From the NCBI RefSeq assembly GCF_001262505.1, contig NZ_KQ410732.1, forward strand, positions 186,001 through 250,000: a stretch of DNA of 64,000 nt. The letters are read 5' to 3'. Every line of letters begins with the position of its first letter. The first letter of the stretch is position 1. This stretch comes from Shinella sp. SUS2. Lineage in GTDB: Bacteria; Pseudomonadota; Alphaproteobacteria; Rhizobiales; Rhizobiaceae. The notes beneath the pieces were generated by a model that made no database searches, was not told where the DNA came from, and was given only the letters and a program-made list of their open reading frames with translations. The translations under genes were made by a program, and so were the position numbers. This document shows positions 17,200 to 26,097 of the stretch, piece by piece.

Positions 17200-18207
17200 A
17201 TGGATCATGTCCGCAAGTTCACGCCAGCCCCGGCCGAGGCTGGGATCGTTGCCTCCAGCGTCTACACCGCCGGCAGGCGGATCGCCGATATCACTATCGA
17301 AGAGGCCGGCGAATGGGCGGCCAAGGATGGCCATGTCGTCTGGATCGGGCTGCTGGAGCCCAGCCGCGAGCTTCTCCTGCGCGTTCAGGCGCAATTCAAC
17401 CTGCATGATCTAGCGATCGAGGATGCCGAGCACCCGCACCAGCGACCCAAGCTGGAGCAGTATGGCGACGCGCTGTTCATCGTGGCGCGCACGGCGCAAC
17501 TGATCGACCGCCGCGTGATCTTCGGTGAAACGCATCTTTTCGTCGGCAAGGGCTATATCGTCAGCGTGCGCCATGGTCCGTCAACCTCCTACGCCTCGGT
17601 CCGCCAGCATTGGGAGAGCTGCCCTCATTCGCTGGCCAAGGGGGAGGATTTCGTCCTCTACGCCATTCTCGATTTCATCGTCGACAATTACATGCCCGTG
17701 CTGGAGCAACTCGAAGACGAGGTCGAGGAAATCGAGGACAAGGTGCTGATCAAGCCGATGACGGCGGGCGATATCGAGCGCCTCTACATGATGCGCCGCG
17801 ACCTCCTCCGGCTGCGCAATGCCGCGCTGCCGCTGGTCGAGGTCTGCCGGCGGCTGACGAGCTCGGACCTGCCGCAGATCCAGCAGGCCATGCACCCGCT
17901 GTTTCGCGACGTCACCGATCACATCCGCACCGTACAAGAAAAGATCGACAGCCTGCGCGAGGTGCTGGCCTTCGCCTTCGAGGCGAGCTTGCTGGTCGGC
18001 CAGAGCCAGGAAACGGCGATCTCCAAGAAGCTGGCCTCATGGGCGGCGATCCTCGCCGTGCCGACCGCGCTTGCCGGCATCTATGGCATGAACTTCAGCG
18101 ACATGCCCGAACTGCGCATGCAATACGGCTATCCCATGGTGCTGTCAGCGATCGGTGCGACCTGCCTGTTCCTGTACTGGCGGTTCCGCAAGAACGGCTG
18201 GCTCTGA
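17200..18207 (+). CDS. corA: CorA-family magnesium/cobalt transport protein
   Basis: The 335-residue protein has a long cytoplasmic N-terminal domain (about 270 residues, with the helical LEQLEDEVEEIEDKVL segment). Two C-terminal membrane helices follow, the first ending in the family signature YGMNF and the second LSAIGATCLFLYW. CorA pentamers import Mg2+ and sometimes Co2+ or Ni2+. The ATG at 17200 has a GGGAGGT site; the frame opens earlier but without a site. It appears to be a single-gene transcription unit unrelated to its neighbours. Confidence 0.92.
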   Translation: MDHVRKFTPAPAEAGIVASSVYTAGRRIADITIEEAGEWAAKDGHVVWIGLLEPSRELLLRVQAQFNLHDLAIEDAEHPHQRPKLEQYGDALFIVARTAQLIDRRVIFGETHLFVGKGYIVSVRHGPSTSYASVRQHWESCPHSLAKGEDFVLYAILDFIVDNYMPVLEQLEDEVEEIEDKVLIKPMTAGDIERLYMMRRDLLRLRNAALPLVEVCRRLTSSDLPQIQQAMHPLFRDVTDHIRTVQEKIDSLREVLAFAFEASLLVGQSQETAISKKLASWAAILAVPTALAGIYGMNFSDMPELRMQYGYPMVLSAIGATCLFLYWRFRKNGWL

Positions 18208-18289
18208 CAGGGGCGAGCTTCGGTCCTGCCGGCAGATCCTCGTTGTTTCGTGTTCCTCGGTTTTCGTCAATTTCCCGCTTGCGCAATGA

Positions 18290-18308
18290 ACTTTAGTAAT
18301 ACTAAAGT
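18290..18308. promoter_or_regulatory. Operator ACTTTAG-N5-CTAAAGT before the XRE-cupin regulator
   Basis: ACTTTAG (18290-18296), spacer TAATA and CTAAAGT (18302-18308) form a perfect dyad 34 bases upstream of the chosen start. The identical half-sites with the same 5-base spacer recur at 19025-19043 before the adjacent transporter operon, implying autoregulation and control of that operon. Confidence 0.72.
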
Positions 18309-18342
18309 GTGCGATGATGATGGCACAGTGCGGAAAGACGGC

Positions 18343-18960
18343 ATGAATTTCGATGAACGGGAGGCGCCGGAGGCGGGCGCCGGTTCCCTGGCCCAACCGC
18401 CCTCCGCGACCTCGCTCGGCCGCGCGCTGCGCCAGCGGCGCAAGGAGATCGGCAAGACGATGAAGGAGGTGGCGCAGGAGGCCGGGCTCAGCGAAGGCTT
18501 CATCAGCCAGATCGAGCGCGGGCTTTCCACCCCCTCGCTGATCTCGCTCTACAATGTCGCCAATACGCTCGGCATCAGCATTGAGGCTTTTCTGCCGCAA
18601 AACCCCCAGCCCGCCCATTCCATGGTCTCGCGGGCGAGTGAACGGCAAGGCTGCAGCATCGATGCGGAGGAGCGGGTCTATCAGATCCTGCAGCGCGGCT
18701 TTCCCGATGCCCGGCTGAACAGCTGCATCACCCATATGCCACCCGGCTATGTCTCGGAGCTGACGCGCCACGAGGGCGAGGACTTCCTCTATCTCATCGA
18801 GGGCGAGATGCTCTACGAAGTCGGCGACCGGAACTATCTGCTGAAGGCGGGCGATACGTTGCATTTTCCCTCCTCCCTGCCGCACCGGGCGCGCAATGTC
18901 GGCATCGTCGAGGCGCGGGAACTCTGGGTCGGCACGACACGGATTATCCCGGAGCGCTGA
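18343..18960 (+). CDS. XRE-family regulator with cupin sensor domain
   Basis: The 205-residue regulator has a helix-turn-helix near residues 25-75 (LRQRRKEIGKTMKEVAQEAGLS, FISQIERGLSTPSL) and a C-terminal cupin barrel (LTRHEGEDFLYLIEGEM, AGDTLHFPSSLPHRARN). I choose the ATG at 18343 because it has GGAAAG upstream and lies downstream of the operator; earlier in-frame codons would put the operator inside the gene. PuuR-like proteins of this build repress transport and catabolic operons and are released by ligand. The matching operator at 19025 points to the next operon as its target. Confidence 0.87.
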   Translation: MNFDEREAPEAGAGSLAQPPSATSLGRALRQRRKEIGKTMKEVAQEAGLSEGFISQIERGLSTPSLISLYNVANTLGISIEAFLPQNPQPAHSMVSRASERQGCSIDAEERVYQILQRGFPDARLNSCITHMPPGYVSELTRHEGEDFLYLIEGEMLYEVGDRNYLLKAGDTLHFPSSLPHRARNVGIVEARELWVGTTRIIPER

Positions 18961-19004
18961 CGATGGGTGCTTTCAATTCTTTGCGGGGATTCTCGCAAAA
19001 TCGG

Positions 19005-19043
19005 TTGACAAGCACCTCTCAAAAACTTTAGCCTGACTAAAGT
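19005..19043 (+). promoter_or_regulatory. Promoter and operator of the first Dpp-type operon
   Basis: TTGACA (19005-19010) is followed at 16 bases by a weak TTTAGC -10. ACTTTAG (19025-19031), CCTGA and CTAAAGT (19037-19043) overlay the -10. The dyad is the same as at 18290-18308, so the XRE-cupin protein probably blocks polymerase here. Confidence 0.68.
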
Positions 19044-19199
19044 TTCGAAGATGAGCGATGGAGGTCGCTCGATTTGGGGAGGCCGCCTCGCCGGTTCCGC
19101 GCCCGAAACGCGGACGGGATCATGGGGCGGGTGCATTTCACGAACGGCAACGCGGGAGCGGCCGGCGGCAGGACATTCTGCCCGGCTGGAGGAGGAAAC

Positions 19200-20786
19200 A
19201 TGCGTATAGAAAGACTGATTGGCGGTGCGATGATCGCACTGGCACTGGCATCGACCAGCGCCCTTGCCGAAACGCCGAAGAACACGCTCGTCGTGGCCGA
19301 CGCCATCGACGACATCATCACGCTGGATCCGGGCGAAGTCTCGGAGGTGGGTGGTGTGCTGGCGGCGAACCAGATCTACCAGCCGCTGGTAAGCGTGGCG
19401 CCGGATGATTCCAGCAAGATCATCGGTGTGCTCGCGGAGAGCTGGACGGCCTCCGAAGACGGCAAGACCTATACGTTCAAGATGCGCTCCGGCCTGAAAT
19501 TCGCCTCCGGCAATCCGGTGACGGCGAAAGATGCCGAATATTCGCTGCGCCGCGTCGTCGCCATGAAGTCGCGCTCCGCCTTCATCCTGACCCAGTTCGG
19601 TTTCTCGCCGGAAAACGTCAAGGACCGCATCAAGGCGACCGACGACATGACGCTGGTCATCGAGATCGGCGATACCTATGCACCGTCTTTCCTTTATTAC
19701 TGCCTCTCCTCCTATGTCGGCGGTATCGTCGATTCCAAGCTGGTGCAGGAGCACGAGGTGAACGGCGACTTCGGCAATGCCTGGCTGAAGGCGGAGAATT
19801 CCGCCGGCTCCGGCCCCTATGTGCTGACGCGCTGGGAGCCGAAACAGTCGATCATGCTGACCCGCAACCCCAACTATACCGGCGAAAGCGGTGGCCTGGA
19901 GCGCATCTTCCTCCAGCACATCCCGGAAAGCGCCGCCCAGCGCCTGCTGCTCGAAAAGGGTGACATCGATATCGCCAACAAGCTTGGCCCGGACGATTTC
20001 GGAGCGCTGGAAGGCAATCCGGATGTCGGCTTCGTCGAAGGCGTTTCAGGCACCATCTACTATATGGGCCTCAACGTGCGGAACGAGTACCTCGCCAAGC
20101 CGAAGGTCGTCGAGGCGCTGAAATATCTCGTGGACTACCAGGGCATTGCCGACACGATCTCGCGCGGCACGATGGAGGTGCACCAGACGCTGGTGCCGAA
20201 GGGCTTCCTCGGGGCGATCGACTACAAGCCCTACAAGCTCGACATCGAGAAGGCCAAGGCGCTGCTTGGCGAGGCCGGTGTCTCCGGCGAATTCACGCTG
20301 GATTCCGTCGTCTGGAACACGCCGCCCTACACGGATTTCGCCCAGGCCATCCAGGCGACCATGGCGCAGGCCGGTGTCAAGCTGAACCTCGAAGTGGTCG
20401 ATGGCCAGCAATGGCTGGAGCGTTACCGCTCTGCGAGCCTCGATATCTGGTTCGGCCTGTGGGGACCGGATTATCCGGACCCGCATTCCAACGGCAAGGC
20501 CTTCGCTGTCAATCAGAAGGACGCACCGGACGGCTCCACCGGGCTTGCCGACCGCTTCGGTTGGGATGCCGGAAAACTGTCGCAGGATGCGATGGCCGCG
20601 GTGCGCGAGCAGGACACGGACAAGCGCCGGGCGATGTACGAGGCGCTGCAGAAGACCCATACCGATACCTCGCCCTTCCTCTACATGTTCCAACAGGTGC
20701 GCAAGGTCGGGGTGAAGAGCTCGCTCAAGGGCCTGGTCCTCGGCCAGACCTTCTCCGACGACCGCTACTGGAACATCAGCAAGTAG
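19200..20786 (+). CDS. Peptide/nickel-type ABC transporter substrate-binding protein
   Basis: The 528-residue SBP_bac_5-family periplasmic protein starts with a clear Sec signal peptide (MRIERLIGGAMIALALASTSALA, cleaved after ALA). Family blocks include SWTASEDGKTYTFKMRSGLKFASG, GSGPYVLTRWEP and AAQRLLLEKGDIDIA. The ATG at 19200 follows GGAGGAGG. A late DIWFGLWGPDYPDPHSN block resembles dipeptide and opine-type binders. It delivers a peptide-like ligand to the two permeases downstream; the ligand is not identifiable. A hairpin follows at 20802-20837. Confidence 0.9.
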   Translation: MRIERLIGGAMIALALASTSALAETPKNTLVVADAIDDIITLDPGEVSEVGGVLAANQIYQPLVSVAPDDSSKIIGVLAESWTASEDGKTYTFKMRSGLKFASGNPVTAKDAEYSLRRVVAMKSRSAFILTQFGFSPENVKDRIKATDDMTLVIEIGDTYAPSFLYYCLSSYVGGIVDSKLVQEHEVNGDFGNAWLKAENSAGSGPYVLTRWEPKQSIMLTRNPNYTGESGGLERIFLQHIPESAAQRLLLEKGDIDIANKLGPDDFGALEGNPDVGFVEGVSGTIYYMGLNVRNEYLAKPKVVEALKYLVDYQGIADTISRGTMEVHQTLVPKGFLGAIDYKPYKLDIEKAKALLGEAGVSGEFTLDSVVWNTPPYTDFAQAIQATMAQAGVKLNLEVVDGQQWLERYRSASLDIWFGLWGPDYPDPHSNGKAFAVNQKDAPDGSTGLADRFGWDAGKLSQDAMAAVREQDTDKRRAMYEALQKTHTDTSPFLYMFQQVRKVGVKSSLKGLVLGQTFSDDRYWNISK

Positions 20787-20801
20787 GCATAGGATCTGGG
20801 C

Positions 20802-20837
20802 TTCGGCCACGACAGGCTCGGCCTGGCCGTGGTCGAA
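20802..20837 (+). other. Hairpin after the first Dpp-type binding-protein gene
   Basis: The left arm at 20802-20817 (TTCGGCCACGACAGGC) pairs with the right arm at 20821-20837 around a 3-base loop, with one bulge and one G:U pair. It lies in the 84-base gap before the permease gene. The likely role is retaining the abundant binding-protein mRNA. Confidence 0.5.
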
Positions 20838-20870
20838 GGCGGGTTCAAGGCAATCAAACCGGAGGGGTTC

Positions 20871-21920
20871 GTGCCGGCAGTTCTATTCCAGCGGGTCCTC
20901 GGTTTTACCGGCCGGATCGTCACCCTCGTCCTGACCGTGGGCATCACGCTCCTCGGCCTCGTCGCGCTCACCTTCAGCATCGGCCGTCTTGTGCCGATCG
21001 ATCCGGTGCTCTCCGTGGTCGGGCAGAAGGCGAGCGAGGAGGTCTATCAGCGCGTCTTCCTCGAAATGGGTCTGGACAAGCCGCTCTGGCAGCAGTTCCT
21101 GCTCTATGCCGGCAAGCTGGTGCAGGGCGATTTCGGTACCTCCTTCGTCACCAACCGGCCGGTCCTGTCGGATCTCGCCGGCTTCTTCCCCGCGACGCTG
21201 GAACTGGCGACGCTCGGCCTTCTGATCGGCACGCTGGTCGGCGTGCCGGCCGGCGTCGCCGCCGCCTACTGGCATGATCGCTGGCCGGACTATCTCATCC
21301 GCTTCATCGGCCTCATCGGCTATTCGGTACCGATCTTCTGGCTCGGGCTGGTCGGCCTCTTCGTCTTCTATTCCCGGCTCGACTGGGTCTCCGGTCCGGG
21401 CCAGATCGACGTCTTCTTTCAAGGCATCGTCACGCCGGTGACGGGATCGCTGCTGATCGATTCCCTGATTGCCGGCGAATGGGAGGTGTTCGGCAACGCC
21501 CTCAGCCATATCGTGCTGCCGGCCGCGCTGCTCGGCTACTACAGTCTTGCCTACATCTCGCGCATGACGCGCTCCATGATGCTCGACCAGCTTTCGCGCG
21601 AATATGTGCTGACGGCCCGTCTCAAGGGCGCGACGGAGTACCGGGCGGTGATGCTGCATGCCCTGCGCAACGCCGCGATCCCGCTCGTCACCGTGATCGC
21701 GCTCTCCTATGGCGGTCTGCTGGAAGGCTCGGTGCTCGTCGAGACGGTCTTCGCCTGGCCCGGCATCGGCAACTACATCGCCTCCTCGCTCTTCCGGGCC
21801 GATATCAATGCCGTGCTCGGCGGCACGGTGCTGGTCGGTGCCGTATTCATCCTGCTCAACATGGTCTCGGACGTCGTCTACCAGATGCTCGATCCGCGCT
21901 CCAACCTTCGCCGCCGGTAG
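20871..21920 (+). CDS. ABC transporter permease, DppB type
   Basis: The 349-residue inner-membrane protein is of the DppB/OppB class. The N-terminal segment carries LVPIDPVLSVVGQKASEEVYQ, and MGLDKPLWQQFLLYAGKLVQGDFGTSF, AYISRMTRSMMLDQLSREYVLTARLKGATE and VETVFAWPGIGNYI are diagnostic. I use the GTG at 20871, which has GGAGGGG four bases upstream, over the in-frame GTG at 20829 that falls inside the preceding hairpin. It pairs with the DppC-type permease 9 bases downstream. Confidence 0.9.
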   Translation: MPAVLFQRVLGFTGRIVTLVLTVGITLLGLVALTFSIGRLVPIDPVLSVVGQKASEEVYQRVFLEMGLDKPLWQQFLLYAGKLVQGDFGTSFVTNRPVLSDLAGFFPATLELATLGLLIGTLVGVPAGVAAAYWHDRWPDYLIRFIGLIGYSVPIFWLGLVGLFVFYSRLDWVSGPGQIDVFFQGIVTPVTGSLLIDSLIAGEWEVFGNALSHIVLPAALLGYYSLAYISRMTRSMMLDQLSREYVLTARLKGATEYRAVMLHALRNAAIPLVTVIALSYGGLLEGSVLVETVFAWPGIGNYIASSLFRADINAVLGGTVLVGAVFILLNMVSDVVYQMLDPRSNLRRR

Positions 21921-21929
21921 GAGGCCGCC

Positions 21930-22832
21930 ATGACCACCGCCAATCCCACCCACGCCGACAGCCGCCGACAGTTAAGGCGTGCACGCCTCGGCGAATTCGG
22001 CAGGTTCTCCCGCCGCTTTGCGCGCAATCCGCTCGGCATGATCGGCCTTGCCATCCTTGGCGTGCTGCTGGCCAGCGCGATCCTCGCGCCGCTGCTTGCC
22101 CCGCACGATCCCTACCTTCCCGATCTCGTGCGCCGCCTCTCGCCGCCAAGCGCGCAGAACTGGCTCGGCACGGACGAGCTCGGCCGCGACATCTTCTCCC
22201 GCATTCTCTACGGCGCCCGGCTCACCCTGCTCATCGTCGGCCTGGTCGTGGCGACATCCGCGCCGATCGGTCTTGTTATCGGTGCCGTGGCGGGAACGGC
22301 GGGCGGCTGGGTGGATGCGGTCTTCATGCGCATCACCGATGTCTTTCTGGCGGTCCCGAAACTCCTGCTGGCACTCGCCTTCGTCGCGGCGCTCGGGCCG
22401 GGCATCGTCAATGCGGCGCTGGCGATCACGCTCACCGCCTGGCCGCCCTATGCGCGGCTGGCGCGGGCCGAAGCGCTGATCGTGCGCGACAGCGACTATG
22501 TCAATGCCGTGCGCCTTGCCGGCGGTTCGGAATTCCGCATCGTCTTCCGCCACATCATGCCCATGTGCCTTTCCTCGGTGATCGTGCGTATGACGCTCGA
22601 CATGGCCGGCATCATCCTGACGGCCGCCGGCCTCGGCTTCATTGGCCTCGGCGCCCAGCCGCCGCTGCCGGAATGGGGCGCGATGATCTCGACCGGCCGC
22701 AAGTTCATCTTCGACCAGTGGTGGGTGGCGACCATGCCCGGCTTTGCGATCTTCGTCGTCAGCCTCGGCTTCAATCTTCTGGGCGACGCCATGCGCGACC
22801 TGCTCGACCCGCATCTGAGGAGGCGCGCATGA
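21930..22832 (+). CDS. ABC transporter permease, DppC type
   Basis: The 300-residue permease has the OppC-type N-terminal helix (RNPLGMIGLAILGVLL), then GTDELGRDIFSRILYGARLTL and RAEALIVRDSDYVNAVRLAGGSEFRIVFRHIMP, the EAA loop that contacts the ATPases. The C-terminal LGFNLLGDAMRDLLDPH ends the family pattern. It forms the heterodimeric channel with the preceding permease. It overlaps the next ATPase gene by 4 bases (ATGA). Confidence 0.91.
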   Translation: MTTANPTHADSRRQLRRARLGEFGRFSRRFARNPLGMIGLAILGVLLASAILAPLLAPHDPYLPDLVRRLSPPSAQNWLGTDELGRDIFSRILYGARLTLLIVGLVVATSAPIGLVIGAVAGTAGGWVDAVFMRITDVFLAVPKLLLALAFVAALGPGIVNAALAITLTAWPPYARLARAEALIVRDSDYVNAVRLAGGSEFRIVFRHIMPMCLSSVIVRMTLDMAGIILTAAGLGFIGLGAQPPLPEWGAMISTGRKFIFDQWWVATMPGFAIFVVSLGFNLLGDAMRDLLDPHLRRRA

Positions 22833-23680
22833 GCGACCCGCTCGTCACCGTGAAGAACCTGCGCATCGCCTTTGCCGGCGAGGGCGGCGCGACGATCGAG
22901 GCGGTCAAGGGCGTCTCCTTCGAGGTCGGCCGGGAAAAGCTCGGCATCGTCGGCGAAAGCGGCTCGGGCAAGAGCCTGTCCAGCCGTGCGCTGATGGGGG
23001 TTCTACCCGGCCATGCCCATGTTGCCGCTGACGCCATGTCGTTTGCGGGCATCGATCTCCTGACGGCCTCGCCGCGCGTGCGTCGGCAGCTGCGCGGCAA
23101 CCGCATAGGCATGATCCTGCAGGACCCGAAATTCTCGCTCAACCCCGTCATGCGCGTCGGCGCGCAGATCGCCGAGGCGATCCGGCTCGGCGACCGCTCG
23201 CTGCCGCGTGCAAAGGTGCGCCGGAAGGTGCTCGAGATACTGGAGGCGGTGCATATCCGTGCACCGGAGCGCGTCTACGACCTCTATCCGCACGAACTCT
23301 CCGGCGGCATGGGCCAGCGGGTGATGATCGCCATGATGGTGGTGCGCGAGCCGGAACTGCTGATCGCGGACGAACCGACCTCCGCCCTCGACGTCACCGT
23401 GCAGGCGCAGGTGCTCGAGATCATGGACGAGCTGGTCAGGCGCCGCGGCATGGGCCTCGTCTTCATCAGCCACGATCTCAACCTCGTCTCGCGCTTCTGC
23501 GACCGGGTGCTGGTCATGTATGCCGGCCGTATCGTCGAGACGCTGGATGCGCGGCGCATGCACGAGGCGGCGCATCCCTATACGCAGGGCCTGCTTGCCT
23601 GCCTGCCCGCCATCGATGGGCCGCTGACGCCGCTGCCGATCCTTGCGCGCGCGGCAAGCTGGGGAGAGGCACGCCCATGA
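22829..23680 (+). CDS. ABC transporter ATP-binding protein, DppD type
   Basis: This 283-residue ATPase has Walker A GESGSGKS, signature LSGGMGQR, Walker [13 protein letters not shown] and the switch FISHDL. Its C-terminal HPYTQGLLACLP marks the oligopeptide-transporter subfamily. It starts in the ATGA overlap with the permease gene; an in-frame upstream extension through the permease genes is rejected. It is somewhat shorter than typical DppD (about 330 residues), ending soon after the oligopeptide/dipeptide C-terminal motif. Confidence 0.9.
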   Translation: MSDPLVTVKNLRIAFAGEGGATIEAVKGVSFEVGREKLGIVGESGSGKSLSSRALMGVLPGHAHVAADAMSFAGIDLLTASPRVRRQLRGNRIGMILQDPKFSLNPVMRVGAQIAEAIRLGDRSLPRAKVRRKVLEILEAVHIRAPERVYDLYPHELSGGMGQRVMIAMMVVREPELLIADEPTSALDVTVQAQVLEIMDELVRRRGMGLVFISHDLNLVSRFCDRVLVMYAGRIVETLDARRMHEAAHPYTQGLLACLPAIDGPLTPLPILARAASWGEARP

Positions 23681-24429
23681 TCCGTATCGACAATCTCGGC
23701 GTCCGTTTCGGCAGCGCCGTCGCCGTGCAGGATGTCAGCCTTGCCGTGGAGAGCGGCGAGAGCTTCGGGCTGGTCGGGGAAAGCGGCTCGGGCAAGTCGA
23801 CGGTGCTGCGCACTGTCATGGGGCTCAATCGCCAGTGGACCGGCGATATCAGCATTGCGGGCATCGACCTGCGCCGGGGGCGGCGGAAGGATCTCGTGCG
23901 CGTGGCGCAGATGGTGTTCCAGGACCCTTATGCCTCGCTGCATCCGCGCTACACGATCGGCCAGGCCATCGCCGAGCCAATGCTGATCAACCGTCTGCCT
24001 GACGTGGATGCCCGTACGGTTGAGCTGCTGGAGATGATCGGGCTGACGGCGGCGCACCGCTTCCGTTTCCCGCATGAGCTTTCCGGCGGCCAGCGCCAGC
24101 GGGTGGCGATCGCCCGCGCCCTGTCGCTCGCCCCGAGCGTGTTGCTGCTCGATGAGCCGACCTCGGCGCTCGATGTTTCGGTGCAGGCTGAAATCCTCAA
24201 CCTCCTCAACCGCTTGCGCCAGGAGCTAAAGCTGACCTTCATCATCGTCAGCCATGATCTCGCAGTCATATCCTATATGTGCGACCGGCTAATGGTGATG
24301 CAGAATGCCCGGACGGTCGAAACGCTGACGCGCGAACAGCTGCGCGCCGGCGACATGCAGCATGACTATACCCGCACGCTGTTCCGGGCGAGCCATCACC
24401 GGGCGCAGGCCGCGCCTGCCGAAGCCTGA
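23677..24429 (+). CDS. ABC transporter ATP-binding protein, DppF type (short)
   Basis: The 250-residue second ATPase has GESGSGKST, signature LSGGQRQR, LLLDEPTSALD and IVSHDL. At 250 residues it lacks most of the C-terminal oligopeptide domain seen in DppF proteins of about 330 residues and retains only HDYTRTLF. It overlaps the previous gene by 4 bases. With its partner it forms the ATPase heterodimer of the operon 19200-24429, which has no adjacent catabolic enzyme to hint at the substrate. Confidence 0.89.
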   Translation: MIRIDNLGVRFGSAVAVQDVSLAVESGESFGLVGESGSGKSTVLRTVMGLNRQWTGDISIAGIDLRRGRRKDLVRVAQMVFQDPYASLHPRYTIGQAIAEPMLINRLPDVDARTVELLEMIGLTAAHRFRFPHELSGGQRQRVAIARALSLAPSVLLLDEPTSALDVSVQAEILNLLNRLRQELKLTFIIVSHDLAVISYMCDRLMVMQNARTVETLTREQLRAGDMQHDYTRTLFRASHHRAQAAPAEA

Positions 24430-24618
24430 CGATCGGCTCGGCCGGCGCTTGCCGCAAATCGGAGGCGGCGCCTTAACGCTCTGTTGGCCTCGTCTCGAAA
24501 CGCGCTCTTAGGGCCTCCCGGATAGGGTGCGGGCGATGGGCGGCGCTTGCGTGCCGACCGTCCCGCGCCGCCTGAGGCGACGTCGGTCAACGATCTTCGG
24601 ATTGGGGGAAGCGCGTTC

Positions 24619-25893
24619 ATGATGGATGCGAAAACCATATTCACGGCGGCGTCTGTGATGGTGCTTGCCAATGGCGCGATCCTCGCCGCCATCCACCGCG
24701 ACCTGCCGGCACGGCTGCGCGGGGCGGCCAGCCAATGGTGTCTTGGAACGCTGCTGGTCGCTTTCGGCTGCATCGTCTTTGCTTTCGGCGCACCGCTGCC
24801 CCGGCCGGTCATGCTGTCGGCGGCCAATGCCGCCTTCGCCTTCGGCCTGACCGCCTATTATGCCGCGATCCTCTCGTTTCACCGGCTGGAGGTGAGGGCT
24901 TGGCATTTTCTTCCCGCGACCATCGCGACATCGTCCGTGGTGTGGTTCTCCACCGTCATGCCGGATTTCCGCATTCGCATCCTGATCGTTTCCGCCGCCT
25001 GGATCTGGCTGATGGCGCTGTGCGTGCGGGTGCTGCTCGACCGGACGCGCGGCCACGCCTCTCTGGCGCGCTCCATCCTTGCAGCGATGTTCATCGGGGT
25101 CGGTGCCTATTCGGCCCTGCGGGGCGCGCTCTATCTGCGGGTGGGTGTACCCGATGCCTTCGCCGTCGAGACGGGGGACAACTGGCTGAACGTCTTGTCC
25201 GCCATGCTGTTGACCCTGCTGCCCGTCATGGGCACGACGGCATTCCTACTGATGTGTTCCGACCGGTTGCGGCGAGGTCTCGAGCGGGCTGCAGCAACGG
25301 ACTACCTGACGGGTCTGCCGAACCGGCGCAGCCTCGCCGGTCGTGCCGCGGAAGCCTTTCTCGCCGCAAAGCCGAGGGACCGTGATTTTTCCATCGCCGT
25401 CTTCGACATCGACAAGTTCAAGGCGATCAACGACACCTACGGCCACGAGACCGGCGACCGGGTGCTCATCCATGTCGCCAGGCGGTTGCGCGCCGAAATA
25501 CGCCCGACGGACACGATCGCCCGGATGGGCGGCGAGGAATTCGCCGTGCTGTTCCCCGATCTCGGCACGGACGATGCCTTCGCCATTGCCGAGCGGATGC
25601 GCGCCGCCGTCGAGGGCAGTGATTTCACTGTCGGCGACGCGAGGATCGGCATTACCATCTCGGGCGGTATCGCCGTCCTGCGCCCGGGCGACACAATCTA
25701 TGACGATATCCTGCGCCGGGCCGACAGTGCGCTCTACCGCGCCAAGTCGAACGGCCGCAACCGTGTGGAGATCGCGGGCGAAGCGGGGCCGGACAGCGCG
25801 GTGAAGGCCCGTATGGTCATATCGCCGCCGCCGGCGATCTCGGCCGCCGGATCTGCGATCGCGCATACGACGAGACAGTCGGCGCACCCCTGA
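24619..25893 (+). CDS. Membrane-anchored diguanylate cyclase (GGDEF)
   Basis: The 424-residue protein has six or so N-terminal membrane segments (residues 1-210) and a C-terminal GGDEF domain. The active motif is GGEEF at residues 304-308, consistent with catalytic c-di-GMP synthesis. An RxxD inhibitory site (RPTD, 295-298) lies exactly five residues upstream, so product inhibition is expected. DYLTGLPNRRSL and FDIDKFKAINDTYGHETGD begin the domain. Start at the ATG 24619 after a GGGGGAA site. It appears monocistronic. The membrane sensor region is of an unassigned type. Confidence 0.9.
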   Translation: MMDAKTIFTAASVMVLANGAILAAIHRDLPARLRGAASQWCLGTLLVAFGCIVFAFGAPLPRPVMLSAANAAFAFGLTAYYAAILSFHRLEVRAWHFLPATIATSSVVWFSTVMPDFRIRILIVSAAWIWLMALCVRVLLDRTRGHASLARSILAAMFIGVGAYSALRGALYLRVGVPDAFAVETGDNWLNVLSAMLLTLLPVMGTTAFLLMCSDRLRRGLERAAATDYLTGLPNRRSLAGRAAEAFLAAKPRDRDFSIAVFDIDKFKAINDTYGHETGDRVLIHVARRLRAEIRPTDTIARMGGEEFAVLFPDLGTDDAFAIAERMRAAVEGSDFTVGDARIGITISGGIAVLRPGDTIYDDILRRADSALYRAKSNGRNRVEIAGEAGPDSAVKARMVISPPPAISAAGSAIAHTTRQSAHP

Positions 25894-26097
25894 TCCTCGT
25901 GCATGGTCTTTGCAGCCGGGGCCGGGCGTGTCGAGGAATTGACCCATCTCCCGACGATGGGTAGATTCCCGGTGGCGGGTCCGGTTTGCGAGCCGCCCGG
26001 CCATGGACGGTCGGCAGGCCGGGCGAAGGGCCTTTTCCGCAAACAGCAAATGACAAGTGCAGGGCGTGTGCCCTCTGCGTCAGGATGGAGTTCGAGT

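Noticed and set aside
21479-22828. Upstream extension of the DppD-type ATPase frame
   Set aside because: The added segment runs through both permease genes in another frame; the ATG at 22829 in an ATGA overlap is the natural start.
25936-25960. ACCCATC/GATGGGT small hairpin after the diguanylate cyclase gene as a terminator
   Set aside because: The stem is only 7 bp with no T-run; too weak to list as a feature.
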